Both the position numbers and the translations under genes were made by a program. The notes below the pieces were generated by a model. The model was not told where the DNA came from and did no database searches. It was given only the letters and a program-made list of their open reading frames with translations. A DNA stretch of 64,000 nucleotides from UBA10449 sp005883585 (lineage in GTDB: Bacteria; Chloroflexota; Dormibacteria; Dormibacterales; Dormibacteraceae): NCBI GenBank assembly GCA_005883585.1, contig VBFD01000128.1, positions 1 through 64,000 of the forward strand. Direction: 5' to 3'. Shown here one piece after another: positions 23,677 through 32,628 of the stretch. Numbering within the stretch: the stretch's first letter is position 1; the number at the start of each line of letters is the position of its first letter.

Positions 23677-24494
23677 GTTTGGTCTTCCCCCTTGAGGTGT
23701 GAATGTGGCGCTCGCGCGCCTGGAGTTCGCCGTCCACCACCATCGACGGAGCGGGTATGCGCGCGCGAAGCGCCGGCCAGGCGCCCGTTGCGGCTCCGCT
23801 GCGGTGTCAGGTCGGCGACCAGGCGATAGCGGTCGCCGCGGTAGATGGAGCGGACGAACTCGACGATCCGCCCTGACTCGGAGACGGTCGTCCGCTCGAA
23901 CAGAAAGGCCGGCGTGTGCAGGGGCACCCCAAGCACCTCCGACTCTTCCTCATTGGTAACCGTGGGCTCGATGCTCTGGGTGCCCGATGCGATCACGATT
24001 CCGTAGCGCTCCCCCAGCAGGTCGTAGAAGGACCTGTCCTCGAGGTCGGCCTTGGTCAGTCCGGGGACCAGGGCTTCGGGGATGTGCAGGACCTCCATCG
24101 CCATGGGCTGCCCGTCCGCCAGGCGAAGCCGTGTCACCCGGATCAGGCGCTCCGCGGGGGAGACCTGGAGGCGATGCGCCAGCCGGGCGCCTGCCAAGGT
24201 GGTGGCGAGCTCGAGGGTGCGGCTGCCCGGAACCATCCCGCGCCGGCGCATGTCCTCACTGAACGAGGTCAGCGTCAGCGGCTGGGCGATCTTGGGCTCG
24301 GTCACGTACGTGCCGCTGCCGTGACGGCGGTCAAGGTAGCCGTCGCGGACGAGCTCATCGAGGGCTGCCCGGATCGTCAGCCGGGAGACCTTGAGGTCCA
24401 GGCTGAGCTGCCGCTCCGACGGGATGGCCATTCCAACGTCGAGCGACTCCATCAGGTCGAGCACCTGGCTGCGGGTATCGTCTTGCTTCGTCAT
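23673..24494 (-). CDS. GntR/HutC-family regulator (UTRA domain), DasR/NagR-like
   Basis: 273 residues. N-terminal winged helix (about 5-70) with IPSERQLSLDLKVSRLTIR and DGYLDRRHGSGTYV; a UTRA effector domain follows (about 85-235) with RVTRLRLADGQPMAMEVLHI and the late YRGDRYRLVADL. A C-terminal tail of about 35 Arg/Gly-rich residues overlaps the next gene. DasR/NagR relatives bind GlcN-6-P or GlcNAc-6-P and repress amino-sugar genes. It is the first gene of the operon it most likely controls, and a DasR-like operator sits on its promoter. Confidence 0.9.
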   Translation of the reverse strand: MTKQDDTRSQVLDLMESLDVGMAIPSERQLSLDLKVSRLTIRAALDELVRDGYLDRRHGSGTYVTEPKIAQPLTLTSFSEDMRRRGMVPGSRTLELATTLAGARLAHRLQVSPAERLIRVTRLRLADGQPMAMEVLHIPEALVPGLTKADLEDRSFYDLLGERYGIVIASGTQSIEPTVTNEEESEVLGVPLHTPAFLFERTTVSESGRIVEFVRSIYRGDRYRLVADLTPQRSRNGRLAGASRAHTRSVDGGGRRTPGARAPHSHLKGEDQT

Positions 24495-24545
24495 ACGAGC
24501 TCTTTGACGAAGTGGTAATGCCCTCTAGCCCCTTCCATCGCCGGA

Positions 24546-24580
24546 AGTAAAGCACAAACCAGTCAGGTGGTCAATACCAC
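24546..24580 (-). promoter_or_regulatory. Promoter with DasR/NagR-like operator over the -35 box
   Basis: On the minus strand the palindrome GTGGTATTGACCAC (24580-24567) resembles the dre/NagR site core TGGTCTAGACCA. The TTGACC inside it serves as a -35 box; 17 bases later TTTACT (24551-24546) is a plausible -10. A bound regulator would block RNA polymerase directly. A weaker half-site, TGGTAATGCCCT, lies at about 24512-24523. Confidence 0.65.
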
Positions 24581-24783
24581 TTTTCGTGAACCCATCCCGA
24601 GCGTGCCCTTGCGACGCCGGTTCGTACTCAAGAGCACCGGAGTGGGCTGTACCAGTTGGGCGACCGGCCCAACTTCGGCCTGAACAAGTCTTAATAACCC
24701 CTTCACCTTTCTCAACAAGGGATTTCATAGATTCAATCGCACGCAGCCTGAAGAAAGGCTGAATTGGAAAGGTGGGATTTGGG

Positions 24784-26223
24784 ATGAAGCGAATATTTCT
24801 TGGCCTTGCGCTGTCCGTCGGCATGCTCGTGATGGGGGTTACGAACGCGAGCGCCGCGAGCTACTGTTCGATCGACCCGACCGTCGGGATTGGGCTCCCG
24901 GTCCACACGAGCCTGACCATCTCGACGTCGCTGCTCGGAACCTCGAGCTACACATACGTCCACAACAACAGCACCTCGACCACCGCTCGCGAGCCATCTG
25001 CGCCAAGCGACGCCGTGCTCATGGTCGTCCTGATCGCTCTCGGCGCCGTAGCGACCAACTTCCCGGTGAGGATCTCGCGCCACTACAAGGCACACGCGGC
25101 GCCGGCCATCCATCTCGCGGCGGTGCTGCTGTTCTCGCCGGCCGCCGCGGTGGCCGTGATCGGATCGAGCGCATTGCTGGGCGAAGGCGTTCTATGCCTG
25201 CGCCGCAACCCGGCGACAGGGTTTCGCCGCCGTCAGCCGGTCGACGTCGTGTTCAACACGTCACAGCTGATGCTGGCAGGGGGTTTGTCCGCGCTCGTTT
25301 ATGCCACCGCGGGGGCGCCGCTCGCCGGAGCGTTTCTGGCTGCGGCCGTCATGTACACGGCCAGCACCGGCCTGGTCGTCCTCGCCGGCGCCATCCATGA
25401 CAAGCGGAACCCGTTGGAGCTCTGGGCAGAGATCGCGGCCTCGGACTTGAAGCAAACCACGGCCCTGTATGTCGCCGGCTACCTGCTGGCTCTCCTGTCC
25501 GTCGGGCGCCCCTGGCTGGCCCTGGTGATGATGGTCCCGATCGCCGCGATCCAGCTCGCGCTCACGCGATCAGTTCAGCTGATGGAGCAGACGATCGACG
25601 CCGTCGAGGCGATGGCAGACGTCGTCGACCGGCGCGACCCGTACACCTTCCAGCACTCGCAGAGCGTCGCCGACCACTCTGTTCGCACGGCGCGCCGCTT
25701 GGGCCTGCCCGACCGAGAGGTCGAGGTCATCCGGCTGGCGGCTCGCGTCCACGACCTCGGCAAGATCGCGATCCCCGACGAGGTCCTTCACAAGGCGGGC
25801 CGGCTGACCGCCGCCGAGTTCGAGCTCATGAAGAAACACCCGGAGACCGGCGCCGAGATCCTCGCCAAGTTCCCCGCCTACCGCCATGGACGCGAGCTGG
25901 TGCTCGCCCATCACGAAAGAATCGACGGGCTTGGCTATCCGCGGGGGCTCGCGGGCGCCGCGATCGCCCTTGGCGCTCGCATCATCGCCGTCGCCGACTC
26001 GTGGGACGCCATGACCTCCGACCGCCCGTATCGCAAGGCGCTGGAGGCTGAGGTCGCACTCGGCGAGCTGCTCCGTGGACGCGGCACGCAGTGGGACGCG
26101 AGCGTGGTCGACGCTTTCGCCGAGTCGCTACCCGGGGCGATCCCCGCGGTGGACCTGCCACGATGGACGGACGTGCGCCCCCTGCTCCGCTCGCTAGGCG
26201 CCGCGGTGGGAGTGATCGGCTAG
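24784..26223 (+). CDS. Membrane HD-GYP phosphodiesterase with secreted-protein-like N-terminus
   Basis: 479 residues. The C-terminal 190 or so form an HD-GYP domain that degrades cyclic di-GMP: HSQSVADHSVRTARRLG, HDLGKIAIPDEV, HPETGAEIL and HHERIDGLGYPRGL are all intact. The middle (about 75-260) has six or more hydrophobic segments. The first 70 residues look like a different protein: signal peptide MKRIFLGLALSVGMLVMGV ending NASAAS, then a Ser/Thr-rich piece with one Cys (SYCSIDPTVGIGLP). A cleavable signal in front of a membrane sensor is odd and could mark a fusion. ATG at 24784 follows GGAAAGGTGG. Stand-alone gene, convergent with the next by 30 bases. Confidence 0.85.
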   Translation: MKRIFLGLALSVGMLVMGVTNASAASYCSIDPTVGIGLPVHTSLTISTSLLGTSSYTYVHNNSTSTTAREPSAPSDAVLMVVLIALGAVATNFPVRISRHYKAHAAPAIHLAAVLLFSPAAAVAVIGSSALLGEGVLCLRRNPATGFRRRQPVDVVFNTSQLMLAGGLSALVYATAGAPLAGAFLAAAVMYTASTGLVVLAGAIHDKRNPLELWAEIAASDLKQTTALYVAGYLLALLSVGRPWLALVMMVPIAAIQLALTRSVQLMEQTIDAVEAMADVVDRRDPYTFQHSQSVADHSVRTARRLGLPDREVEVIRLAARVHDLGKIAIPDEVLHKAGRLTAAEFELMKKHPETGAEILAKFPAYRHGRELVLAHHERIDGLGYPRGLAGAAIALGARIIAVADSWDAMTSDRPYRKALEAEVALGELLRGRGTQWDASVVDAFAESLPGAIPAVDLPRWTDVRPLLRSLGAAVGVIG

Positions 26224-27117
26224 CGCGCCTACTTTTGCGGGCACGATCCGGTTCCGTAGAACCCCGATTCCGCTGACCTCGGTCTCCATCACGTCTCCGG
26301 CTTTGAGGTATTCGGGAGGCGTGCGCGCGAAGCCGACGCCATCCGGCGTTCCGGTGGCGATCAAGGTCCCAGGGAGCAGGGTCATCCCTTTCGACGCCCA
26401 CTCGATGATCGAGTCGACCGCATGGATCATGTCCTCGGTGTTGCCGTCCTGCTTGACGACCCCGTTGAGGGTCAGCCGCAGCGCCAAGTGCCCGGGATCG
26501 GGCACCTCATCCTTGGTCACCACCCAGGGTCCGGTCGGGCACGAACGATCGAGGCTCTTGCCCTTGAAGTACTGGCCTCCCCACCCGTTCTGGATGTCGC
26601 GGGCGCTGACGTCATTGAGCACGAAATAGCCGAACACATGGTCGATGGCGTCGCGGCGCGAGATATTGGCTCCGCCTTTGCCGATCACGACCCCCAGCTC
26701 GACCTCCCAATCAAGCTTGTCGCTGATCGCCGGATCGATCCGGATGTCGTCGTACGGGCCCGTGATGCTGGTGATGGCTTTCGTGAAAATCGTCGGCGGC
26801 TTGACATCGCCGTCCGTGGCGGTCTCCTCGGCGTGCTTCTGGTAGTTGCGGCCCATGGCGATGATGTTTCCGCGCGGCGCGTCGATCGGGGGCAGCAGCG
26901 TGACGTCTTTCAGCGACAGTCCTCGCTTTGCGTCCACCGCCACCTTGTGCGCCTGCGAAAGCGCGGGCTCACCGCCGTCGATGACGGCGATCACGTCGCG
27001 TGCGACCTCGCTGAGGTCGACCACCTCGTCCTCGTGACCTGGACGCAGCGCGCCCAGACGCGGCCGGCCGTCGTAATCGGCCGCGTTCGCGGGATTCCGG
27101 AACATCAGCAGCTTCAT
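26194..27117 (-). CDS. Fumarylacetoacetate hydrolase family protein
   Basis: 307 residues. N-terminal FAH-N region, then the catalytic FAH domain from about residue 95: IAMGRNYQKHAEE, DWEVELGVVIGKGG with metal-binding Glu residues, FVLNDVSARDIQN, and LIATGTPDGVGF. The family cleaves or hydrates acyl-pyruvates and related 2-oxo acids. ATG at 27117 overlaps the LivF stop, so it is the last gene of the Liv-type importer operon. The importer cargo may therefore be an aromatic acid or a 2-oxo acid rather than an amino acid. The 3-prime end overlaps the convergent HD-GYP gene. Confidence 0.9.
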   Translation of the reverse strand: MKLLMFRNPANAADYDGRPRLGALRPGHEDEVVDLSEVARDVIAVIDGGEPALSQAHKVAVDAKRGLSLKDVTLLPPIDAPRGNIIAMGRNYQKHAEETATDGDVKPPTIFTKAITSITGPYDDIRIDPAISDKLDWEVELGVVIGKGGANISRRDAIDHVFGYFVLNDVSARDIQNGWGGQYFKGKSLDRSCPTGPWVVTKDEVPDPGHLALRLTLNGVVKQDGNTEDMIHAVDSIIEWASKGMTLLPGTLIATGTPDGVGFARTPPEYLKAGDVMETEVSGIGVLRNRIVPAKVGALADHSHRGA

Positions 27118-27884
27118 GCTTCCTCCATGTCTGTGTCTTTCGTATCCGCCAGGTCAGTACCGGCACCCAGGAAAAGTTCCTCGAAGTCCTCTCGCTTCAG
27201 CAGCTCCTGCGGGTGGCCTTCGAGCCGAACCGAGCCCGAGACGAGGACGCTGGTCCAGTCCGCCACCTGAAGCGCCGCGCGTGCTCTCTGCTCGACCAGC
27301 AGCACCGCCTTGCCAAGTCCCGCGAGGCGCCGAACGTGCTCCCGCAGGAGGCTGTCGGCGAGCTTCGGCGAGAGGTTGGCTGTGGGCTCGTCCAGGATGA
27401 GGACCTTCGGGTCGAGCATGAGCACGCGGGCGATGGCGAGCATCTTTCGCTCCCCGCCGCTGAGCTTGTCCGCGCGCCGCTTGAGCATCGGCGGCAGCTG
27501 AGGAAAGACGGCGCCGACCTCGGCCACGCGAGCCTTCAGCTCCGCGGACTTCAGCAGGTAGCCCCCCATCTCGAGGTTCTCGAGAACCGTGAGGGGTTCG
27601 AAGATGTCGTTGACCTGGGGGACGTAACCCACGCCGCGGCGGGCCAGCTCCTCGGGTGCCTTGCCGGTCACGTCCTCGGTTCCGAGCAAGATGCGGCCGC
27701 TGTCCAGCTTGAGGATCCCGACCAGGCTTTTCAGCAGCGTGCTCTTGCCCGCTCCGTTGGGCCCGATCACGGCCACGACCTCGCCCGGTCCGACCGAGAT
27801 GGAGACGTCGCGGATGACTGGCGCGCCGCCATAGCCCGACGTGATGCCCTGCGCGTGCAGGCTTGGGGCCGGTCGCGCCTCCAC
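27114..27884 (-). CDS. livF: Liv-type ABC importer ATPase, LivF
   Basis: 256 residues from a GTG at 27884; a TTG at 27920 would overlap LivG by 26 bases and is less likely because AGG lies about 12 bases before the GTG. Walker A GPNGAGKSTLLKSL, signature LSGGERKMLAIARVL, Walker B KVLILDEPTANLSPKL, and the LivF-type end VLLVEQRARAALQVADW. One of two ATPases of a HAAT-family (branched-chain amino acid-like) importer. Confidence 0.92.
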   Translation of the reverse strand: MEARPAPSLHAQGITSGYGGAPVIRDVSISVGPGEVVAVIGPNGAGKSTLLKSLVGILKLDSGRILLGTEDVTGKAPEELARRGVGYVPQVNDIFEPLTVLENLEMGGYLLKSAELKARVAEVGAVFPQLPPMLKRRADKLSGGERKMLAIARVLMLDPKVLILDEPTANLSPKLADSLLREHVRRLAGLGKAVLLVEQRARAALQVADWTSVLVSGSVRLEGHPQELLKREDFEELFLGAGTDLADTKDTDMEEA

Positions 27885-27894
27885 GTGGGCCAGC

Positions 27895-28683
27895 CTATCC
27901 GACGAGGTAAGCGTCAACAATCTCCCGCTGCCTCCTCAAGGTCGCCATCGTCCCGCTGCCGATCACCTTTCCCTGCGCCATCACGACCACCGAATCACAG
28001 AGGCGCTCGACCATGTGGAGCTCGTGCTCGACCATCAGGATGGTGAGGCCCTCCGAGCGCAGGTCTTGGAGGTAGTGCTGTATCTCGAGAACGATCTTCG
28101 GGTGCACCCCTGACATCGGTTCGTCGAGGAGCAGAAGGCGCGGCTTCAACATCAGCGCGCGCATGATCTCGATCAAGCGCTTCTGGCCGCCGCTCATGTT
28201 CCCCGCGTAGTCCGACTCCTTGGCGCTCATGCCGAATCGCTTCAGGAGCACCCGCGCATCCTCGACCAGGCGCCGCTCATCGTCGATCCAGTAACGCCTG
28301 CCCATCAAGGCGCCGAAGAGCGAGTCACCCCTGTTCTTCGGCGCCGCGACGAGCAGGTTTTCGAGGACGGTCAAGCGCGCGAACTCCGAAGGCAGCTGGA
28401 ATGTGCGCACCAACCCGCTGCGCGCTCGCTGATAGGCAGGCATGGTCGTCACGTCCCGACCGTCGAAGACGATGGTGCCGCTGGACGCGGGCAGCGTGCC
28501 CGCGAGTACAGCCAGAAACGTTGACTTCCCCGCGCCGTTCGGGCCGATGAGGCCGGTGATCTTCCCGGCCGGCACGTCGATCGACATCCCATCGACCGCG
28601 TGAAGGCCTTCGAAATGGCGGTGGATGTCGCTTGCGGCAAGCAGCGGCCGTTCGGCCGCGGGCGCTTCAGCCGCGGCGAGCAT
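27895..28683 (-). CDS. livG: Liv-type ABC importer ATPase, LivG
   Basis: 262 residues, ATG at 28683 (17-base overlap with livM). Walker A GPNGAGKSTFLAVL, RTFQLPSEFARLTVLENLLV, signature NMSGGQKRLIEIMRAL, Walker B RLLLLDEPMSGVHPKI, and the LivG-type end LMVEHELHMVERLCD. Partner of LivF. The order SBP-H-M-G-F is canonical. Confidence 0.92.
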   Translation of the reverse strand: MLAAAEAPAAERPLLAASDIHRHFEGLHAVDGMSIDVPAGKITGLIGPNGAGKSTFLAVLAGTLPASSGTIVFDGRDVTTMPAYQRARSGLVRTFQLPSEFARLTVLENLLVAAPKNRGDSLFGALMGRRYWIDDERRLVEDARVLLKRFGMSAKESDYAGNMSGGQKRLIEIMRALMLKPRLLLLDEPMSGVHPKIVLEIQHYLQDLRSEGLTILMVEHELHMVERLCDSVVVMAQGKVIGSGTMATLRRQREIVDAYLVG

Positions 28684-29656
28684 GGTCAACGTCCTCGAGC
28701 ACTGGAGCGCCGTCGAACACATGCCGTGGCTCCGGCCGCACCCCGTCGGGCCTGAACCAAAGGAATCCGATGATCAAGAGTCCGATCGCCACCCACTGCA
28801 GTGCCGGGATCAGGCCCGGCGGCCCGATGGTCGTCGGAATGAATCGGGTCACCTCTTCGAAACCGACGGGTACGAGAAGCGCGCCCAGGATGGCGCCGAC
28901 GTTGTTGCCGCGCCCGCCCACGATGATGGCGGCGAACAGGATGATGGTCTCGGGATAGAGCCAGACCGAAGGCGCCCATAGCTGGATGAAACCGACCAGG
29001 ATGGCGCCTGAGAGCCCGGCTGCGACCCCGCCAACGATGAAGACGGTCATCTTGAGCTCGACCGGGTTCTTGCCGATGGCGATCGCGGCGATCTCGCGTT
29101 CGCGCATCGCCCGCAAGCTGCGTCCGTACGGCGAGTTGACGACCCGATTCACCAGCACGAATACGAGCACGACGCAGACGGCGGTGAGAGCGACGTAGAA
29201 GTACTGGTAGGAAGCCGTGTTGGGGTCGATCTGGTCCGACAGAGGCGGCGGCACCAGGGCGAGGCCCGCGGCGCCGTTGAGCAGCGGCCGCGCGTTGGTG
29301 ATCACCTCATTGGTGATGATCGAGAGCACCAGCAGCGCGATGGCCTGGTAGTCGCTGCGCAGCTTTCGCAGCACGACCAAGCCGACGGGGATCGACAGCA
29401 GCCCACCCGCCACCGCGCCGCCGAGCCAGGGAAGCGGAAAGGGCAGCTGGTACCCGCCGAAGTAGATCTGGAACCCGCCGTTGGCGGAATCAGGCGGGAG
29501 CGAAAGCACCGCCGCCGTGTATGCGCCGGCCGCCTGGAAGACGATGAAGCTGAAGTTGACGATCCCGGAGACGCCGAACTGAAGGTTGAGCGCGAGCAGC
29601 GCGATGATGTCGACTCCCGCGTAGATGAGCAGGTTGGCGGCGTAGTAGGTGTTCAC
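28667..29656 (-). CDS. livM: Liv-type ABC importer permease, LivM
   Basis: 329 residues with about nine hydrophobic segments. GTG at 29656 overlaps the livH stop (GTGA). Conserved LivM loop: GRSLRAMREREIAAIAIGKN followed by LKMTVFIVGGVAAGLSGA. The C-terminus is cytoplasmic. Forms the channel with LivH. Confidence 0.9.
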   Translation of the reverse strand: MNTYYAANLLIYAGVDIIALLALNLQFGVSGIVNFSFIVFQAAGAYTAAVLSLPPDSANGGFQIYFGGYQLPFPLPWLGGAVAGGLLSIPVGLVVLRKLRSDYQAIALLVLSIITNEVITNARPLLNGAAGLALVPPPLSDQIDPNTASYQYFYVALTAVCVVLVFVLVNRVVNSPYGRSLRAMREREIAAIAIGKNPVELKMTVFIVGGVAAGLSGAILVGFIQLWAPSVWLYPETIILFAAIIVGGRGNNVGAILGALLVPVGFEEVTRFIPTTIGPPGLIPALQWVAIGLLIIGFLWFRPDGVRPEPRHVFDGAPVLEDVDHARRG

Positions 29657-30537
29657 CCGGCCGCCGCCAGCGCGCCGCGCTTGGCCAGGAGGCCTTGCGG
29701 GCGTAGGACCATGACGGCGACCAGGATGCCGAAAGCCACGACCTCTTTGTATTCGGGCGCCCAGGCCGCGGCGGTCAGCTCCGTGACCATGCCGATGATG
29801 ACGGCCCCGATCATGGCGCCGTAGGGCTGACCCGCGCCGCCGAGCACCGCCGCAGCCAATGCGGTGATCAGAAAACCGGCGCCGTTGGCGATCGCAAACG
29901 AGTCCGAGTTCATGGCCGCCACGACGCCGGCCAGCCCGCAGAGCGCGCCCGTGATCAACCACACTGCGTCGACCACGCGCTGTGTCGGGATGCCGCAGTT
30001 GCGAGCGAGGGTCGGGTTGGCGGCTGTCGCTCGCATCGCCTTCCCCAGCCGGGTGTACCTGAGCAGGCCGTGGATCAAGAGCATCAGCAGAACGGCGACG
30101 CCGATGATCGCGATCTGGTTCGTAGTCAGGACGATTCCGCCGGCGCGGATGAGGCCGCCGGTGGTGTCCTGGTAAGAGACGCTGTAGTAGCCGACGATCG
30201 GCAGGAGCAGGTTCGCGATCATCAGCGAGACCGCCAGCGAGACGATGACCATCCCGATGTGGGACGTGCCCCTGCGCAGAAAGGGCGCATACACGATCCT
30301 GTTCAGCAGAAACGAAAACACCGCGCCGAACAGCGCCCCCGCCACCATCCCGAACCAGATGCTGATTCCGGCTTTGTTCAGGTAGTAGGCGACGTACGCG
30401 GACGAGATCATGACCTCGCCGTAAGCGAGGTTGATCATGTTCGTGATCCCGAACTGCATCGTGAAGCCGACCGCGGCGATGGCGATCACTGACATGCTCA
30501 CAAGTCCAAAGCCGAACGCCGCTACATAAAGGTCCAC
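29653..30537 (-). CDS. livH: Liv-type ABC importer permease, LivH
   Basis: 294 residues, eight or so hydrophobic segments. GTG at 30537. LivH signatures: GITNMINLAYGEVMISSAY near the N-terminus and GKAMRATAANPTLARNCGI in the ATPase loop, then GGAGQPYGAMIGAVIIG. Located 31 bases after the binding protein gene. Confidence 0.9.
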   Translation of the reverse strand: MDLYVAAFGFGLVSMSVIAIAAVGFTMQFGITNMINLAYGEVMISSAYVAYYLNKAGISIWFGMVAGALFGAVFSFLLNRIVYAPFLRRGTSHIGMVIVSLAVSLMIANLLLPIVGYYSVSYQDTTGGLIRAGGIVLTTNQIAIIGVAVLLMLLIHGLLRYTRLGKAMRATAANPTLARNCGIPTQRVVDAVWLITGALCGLAGVVAAMNSDSFAIANGAGFLITALAAAVLGGAGQPYGAMIGAVIIGMVTELTAAAWAPEYKEVVAFGILVAVMVLRPQGLLAKRGALAAAG

Positions 30538-30568
30538 GGCGCTCGGCTCCCCTCGGTCTTGCTGTGCG

Positions 30569-31882
30569 TTACCCGCCTGCCGCGATGAGCTTCGAAGTTT
30601 GATCGGGGGTCAACTGCCCGGCGGTGACCTCGTTTCCATCCTTGTCGTAGCCGACCAGGATGTAGCCCGACTGCGAGTTGTTGTACTGGTCGAAGTTGTT
30701 CTGGCCGCCGGCGCCGACGAAGCGTATCGACTTGCCGGCCTTGAGAGCGGCGACCCCATCCTTATATGTGTTGACGACCGTGGTCCCGCTGGTGCCATTG
30801 GCGATCTCGATGATCTTGGGGTTGTAGACGGTCCGGTCCGCGCTGTTGGTCGCGACCATCGCGAGCGCGGTCATGATGATGCCGTCATACAGGTGCAGCG
30901 TCGAACCCCGCTGCTTGTACTTCGGCGCGTCCGCAAACGTTGATGCGGCCGCATTGAGGTTGGTGAGGAACTCGGCGTAGGCCGGCCCGGAGAACGTGTA
31001 CCCGAGGTCGACTCCCGCGTAGTACTTGAGCAGGTCGGCGATCCCGATCGCGTCGCGAACCTGCTGGAACCAGACTGGGTCGATGGTGGCGGACGAGCCG
31101 ATGAACGGGATCATCTTGCCGCCGTTCTGGGTCTTGACCTCCTTGAGATACGTCCCGGCCGAGCCCAGAGCCTCCGTGAGGATGACGTCAGGGTTCGTCT
31201 TCAGCATGGCCGCGACCTCGGTGCGATATGAGGAAGCGCCCAGCTTGATCGGCTGGTTGATGGCGATCTTTCCGCCGAGGCCGGTGAATGACTTGGTGGC
31301 CGGATCAACAAACGCCTGCGAGCCGATGTCGTCCCCGAACACCAGAGCCGCATTCTTGTAAGGAGAGTGGCCGGGACCGTAGAGCGCGCTGCCCACCATC
31401 GCGAAAGCGTCATACACATCCGCCGGAACGAGCCGGTGGAAGTACTTGAGCGCGGTTTTGTTGAACTCCGACTGGCCGGTCATGCAGAACATCGGAATGT
31501 GCGCTCGATCGATGATCGGCGCCACCGTGGCCGCTTCGTCGGACGTGCAACCGACCACGGCCATCAGGTTGGAGTTGGCCGCGATCATCTGGTTGGCCGC
31601 GGGCACCGCGTCCGCAGGCTCGCCGCGGGTGTCGAACTGCTGGCACTTCACCTGGCGTCCCCCGACACCTCCGTTGCTGTTGATCGAGGGGGCGGCCGCC
31701 AGGCACGCCGCGTAATAGGCAGGTCCGAGTCCGGCATCCGCCCCGGTGAAGGGCGCGATCACGCCGACAAGCAGGTCGCCTGATCCGAGCCCGCCGCCGC
31801 TGGTGGTGGTGCCGCCGCACGCGGCGACGAGAAAAAGGGCGCCGACCGCCGAGACCAATCGTGACGGCTGAAACCTGCTCAC
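30569..31882 (-). CDS. Liv-type substrate-binding lipoprotein
   Basis: 437 residues from a GTG at 31882. The lipobox LVAACGG puts the lipid anchor at Cys22. The mature protein has the type-I periplasmic fold of LivK/AmiC relatives: VIAPFTGADAGLGPAYYAAC near the start and VGCTSDEAATVAPI in the ligand cleft. Compared with Leu/Ile/Val-binding proteins the cleft sequence is divergent, so the ligand may be an aromatic or amide compound. First gene of the operon, divergent from a GntR/FCD regulator 74 bases away. Confidence 0.9.
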   Translation of the reverse strand: MSRFQPSRLVSAVGALFLVAACGGTTTSGGGLGSGDLLVGVIAPFTGADAGLGPAYYAACLAAAPSINSNGGVGGRQVKCQQFDTRGEPADAVPAANQMIAANSNLMAVVGCTSDEAATVAPIIDRAHIPMFCMTGQSEFNKTALKYFHRLVPADVYDAFAMVGSALYGPGHSPYKNAALVFGDDIGSQAFVDPATKSFTGLGGKIAINQPIKLGASSYRTEVAAMLKTNPDVILTEALGSAGTYLKEVKTQNGGKMIPFIGSSATIDPVWFQQVRDAIGIADLLKYYAGVDLGYTFSGPAYAEFLTNLNAAASTFADAPKYKQRGSTLHLYDGIIMTALAMVATNSADRTVYNPKIIEIANGTSGTTVVNTYKDGVAALKAGKSIRFVGAGGQNNFDQYNNSQSGYILVGYDKDGNEVTAGQLTPDQTSKLIAAGG

Positions 31883-31926
31883 AATCGTTACCCGCCCCCT
31901 AAATTACTGCCATTCGTCTGCCCGGA

Positions 31927-31952
31927 TTGTCGACATTATTGAGGATAATCTG
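31927..31952. promoter_or_regulatory. Putative GntR/FCD operator in divergent promoter region
   Basis: TTGTCGACAT contains the perfect palindrome TGTCGACA and fits the T-x-GT-x(2)-AC pattern of FadR-type GntR operators. An ATTAT/ATAAT inverted repeat with a five-base spacer lies immediately downstream. Both sit between the Liv operon and the GntR gene, suited to joint control. Confidence 0.45.
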
Positions 31953-31956
31953 AGCG

Positions 31957-32628
31957 ATGGCAAGGAGCGAGTTGGGCGCCGAGGCGTACCGGCGCCTTAG
32001 GGAAGGCATCATCGCCGGCCGGTTCCAGCCCAACGAGCGCCTGGTCGAGGCCAACCTGTCGAAGATGCTCGGTGCGGGACGCACCGCTGTGCGAGCAGCG
32101 CTCGTGCGGCTCGACCAGGAAGGCCTGGTGACGCGCGAGCACAACCGCGGGGCGCGCGTCCGTCTCGTCTCGGACCAGGAGGCTCTGCAGATCGAAGAGG
32201 TCCGGGCCGCACTTGAGCGCCTCCTGGCTCGCCAGGCAGCAGCCAAAGCCACCGCGGGCGACATCCGCGAGCTACGCAAGGTGCTCGTGGACATGCGCAA
32301 GCGCTGCCGAAACGGAGACGCGATCGGCTACTCGGAGCTCAACCCGAAGTTCCATCAGCTCATCTGGGCTGCGGCGCGCAATCCGACCGCGGGCGGGCTG
32401 GTCGGCACGCTGAAGTCGCAGAGCCTGCGTTTCCAGTACCAGACGATGCTCCGACCGGGTCGCACGCTGCGATCGCTGCGCGAGCACGAGCTCATCTTCA
32501 GCGCCATCGTCGCGCACGATCCCGAGGCCGCGGATGGAGCCATGCGGGACCATCTGGAAGAGGTTCTCGAAACGCTGCGTTGGGCTATCGGCCACAAAGG
32601 CGGGACGCCGAGCTGGCTACCCGATTGA
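31957..32628 (+). CDS. GntR-family regulator, FadR/FCD subfamily
   Basis: 223 residues. N-terminal winged helix EAYRRLREGIIAGRFQPNER with LVEANLSKMLGAGRTAVRAA; the all-helical FCD domain (about 80-215) carries the metal-binding-type NPKFHQLIWAAA and REHELIFSAI. Divergent from the Liv-type importer and probably its regulator, with an acidic metabolite as effector. ATG at 31957. The 3-prime end overlaps the convergent PanE-like gene by 12 bases. Confidence 0.9.
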   Translation: MARSELGAEAYRRLREGIIAGRFQPNERLVEANLSKMLGAGRTAVRAALVRLDQEGLVTREHNRGARVRLVSDQEALQIEEVRAALERLLARQAAAKATAGDIRELRKVLVDMRKRCRNGDAIGYSELNPKFHQLIWAAARNPTAGGLVGTLKSQSLRFQYQTMLRPGRTLRSLREHELIFSAIVAHDPEAADGAMRDHLEEVLETLRWAIGHKGGTPSWLPD

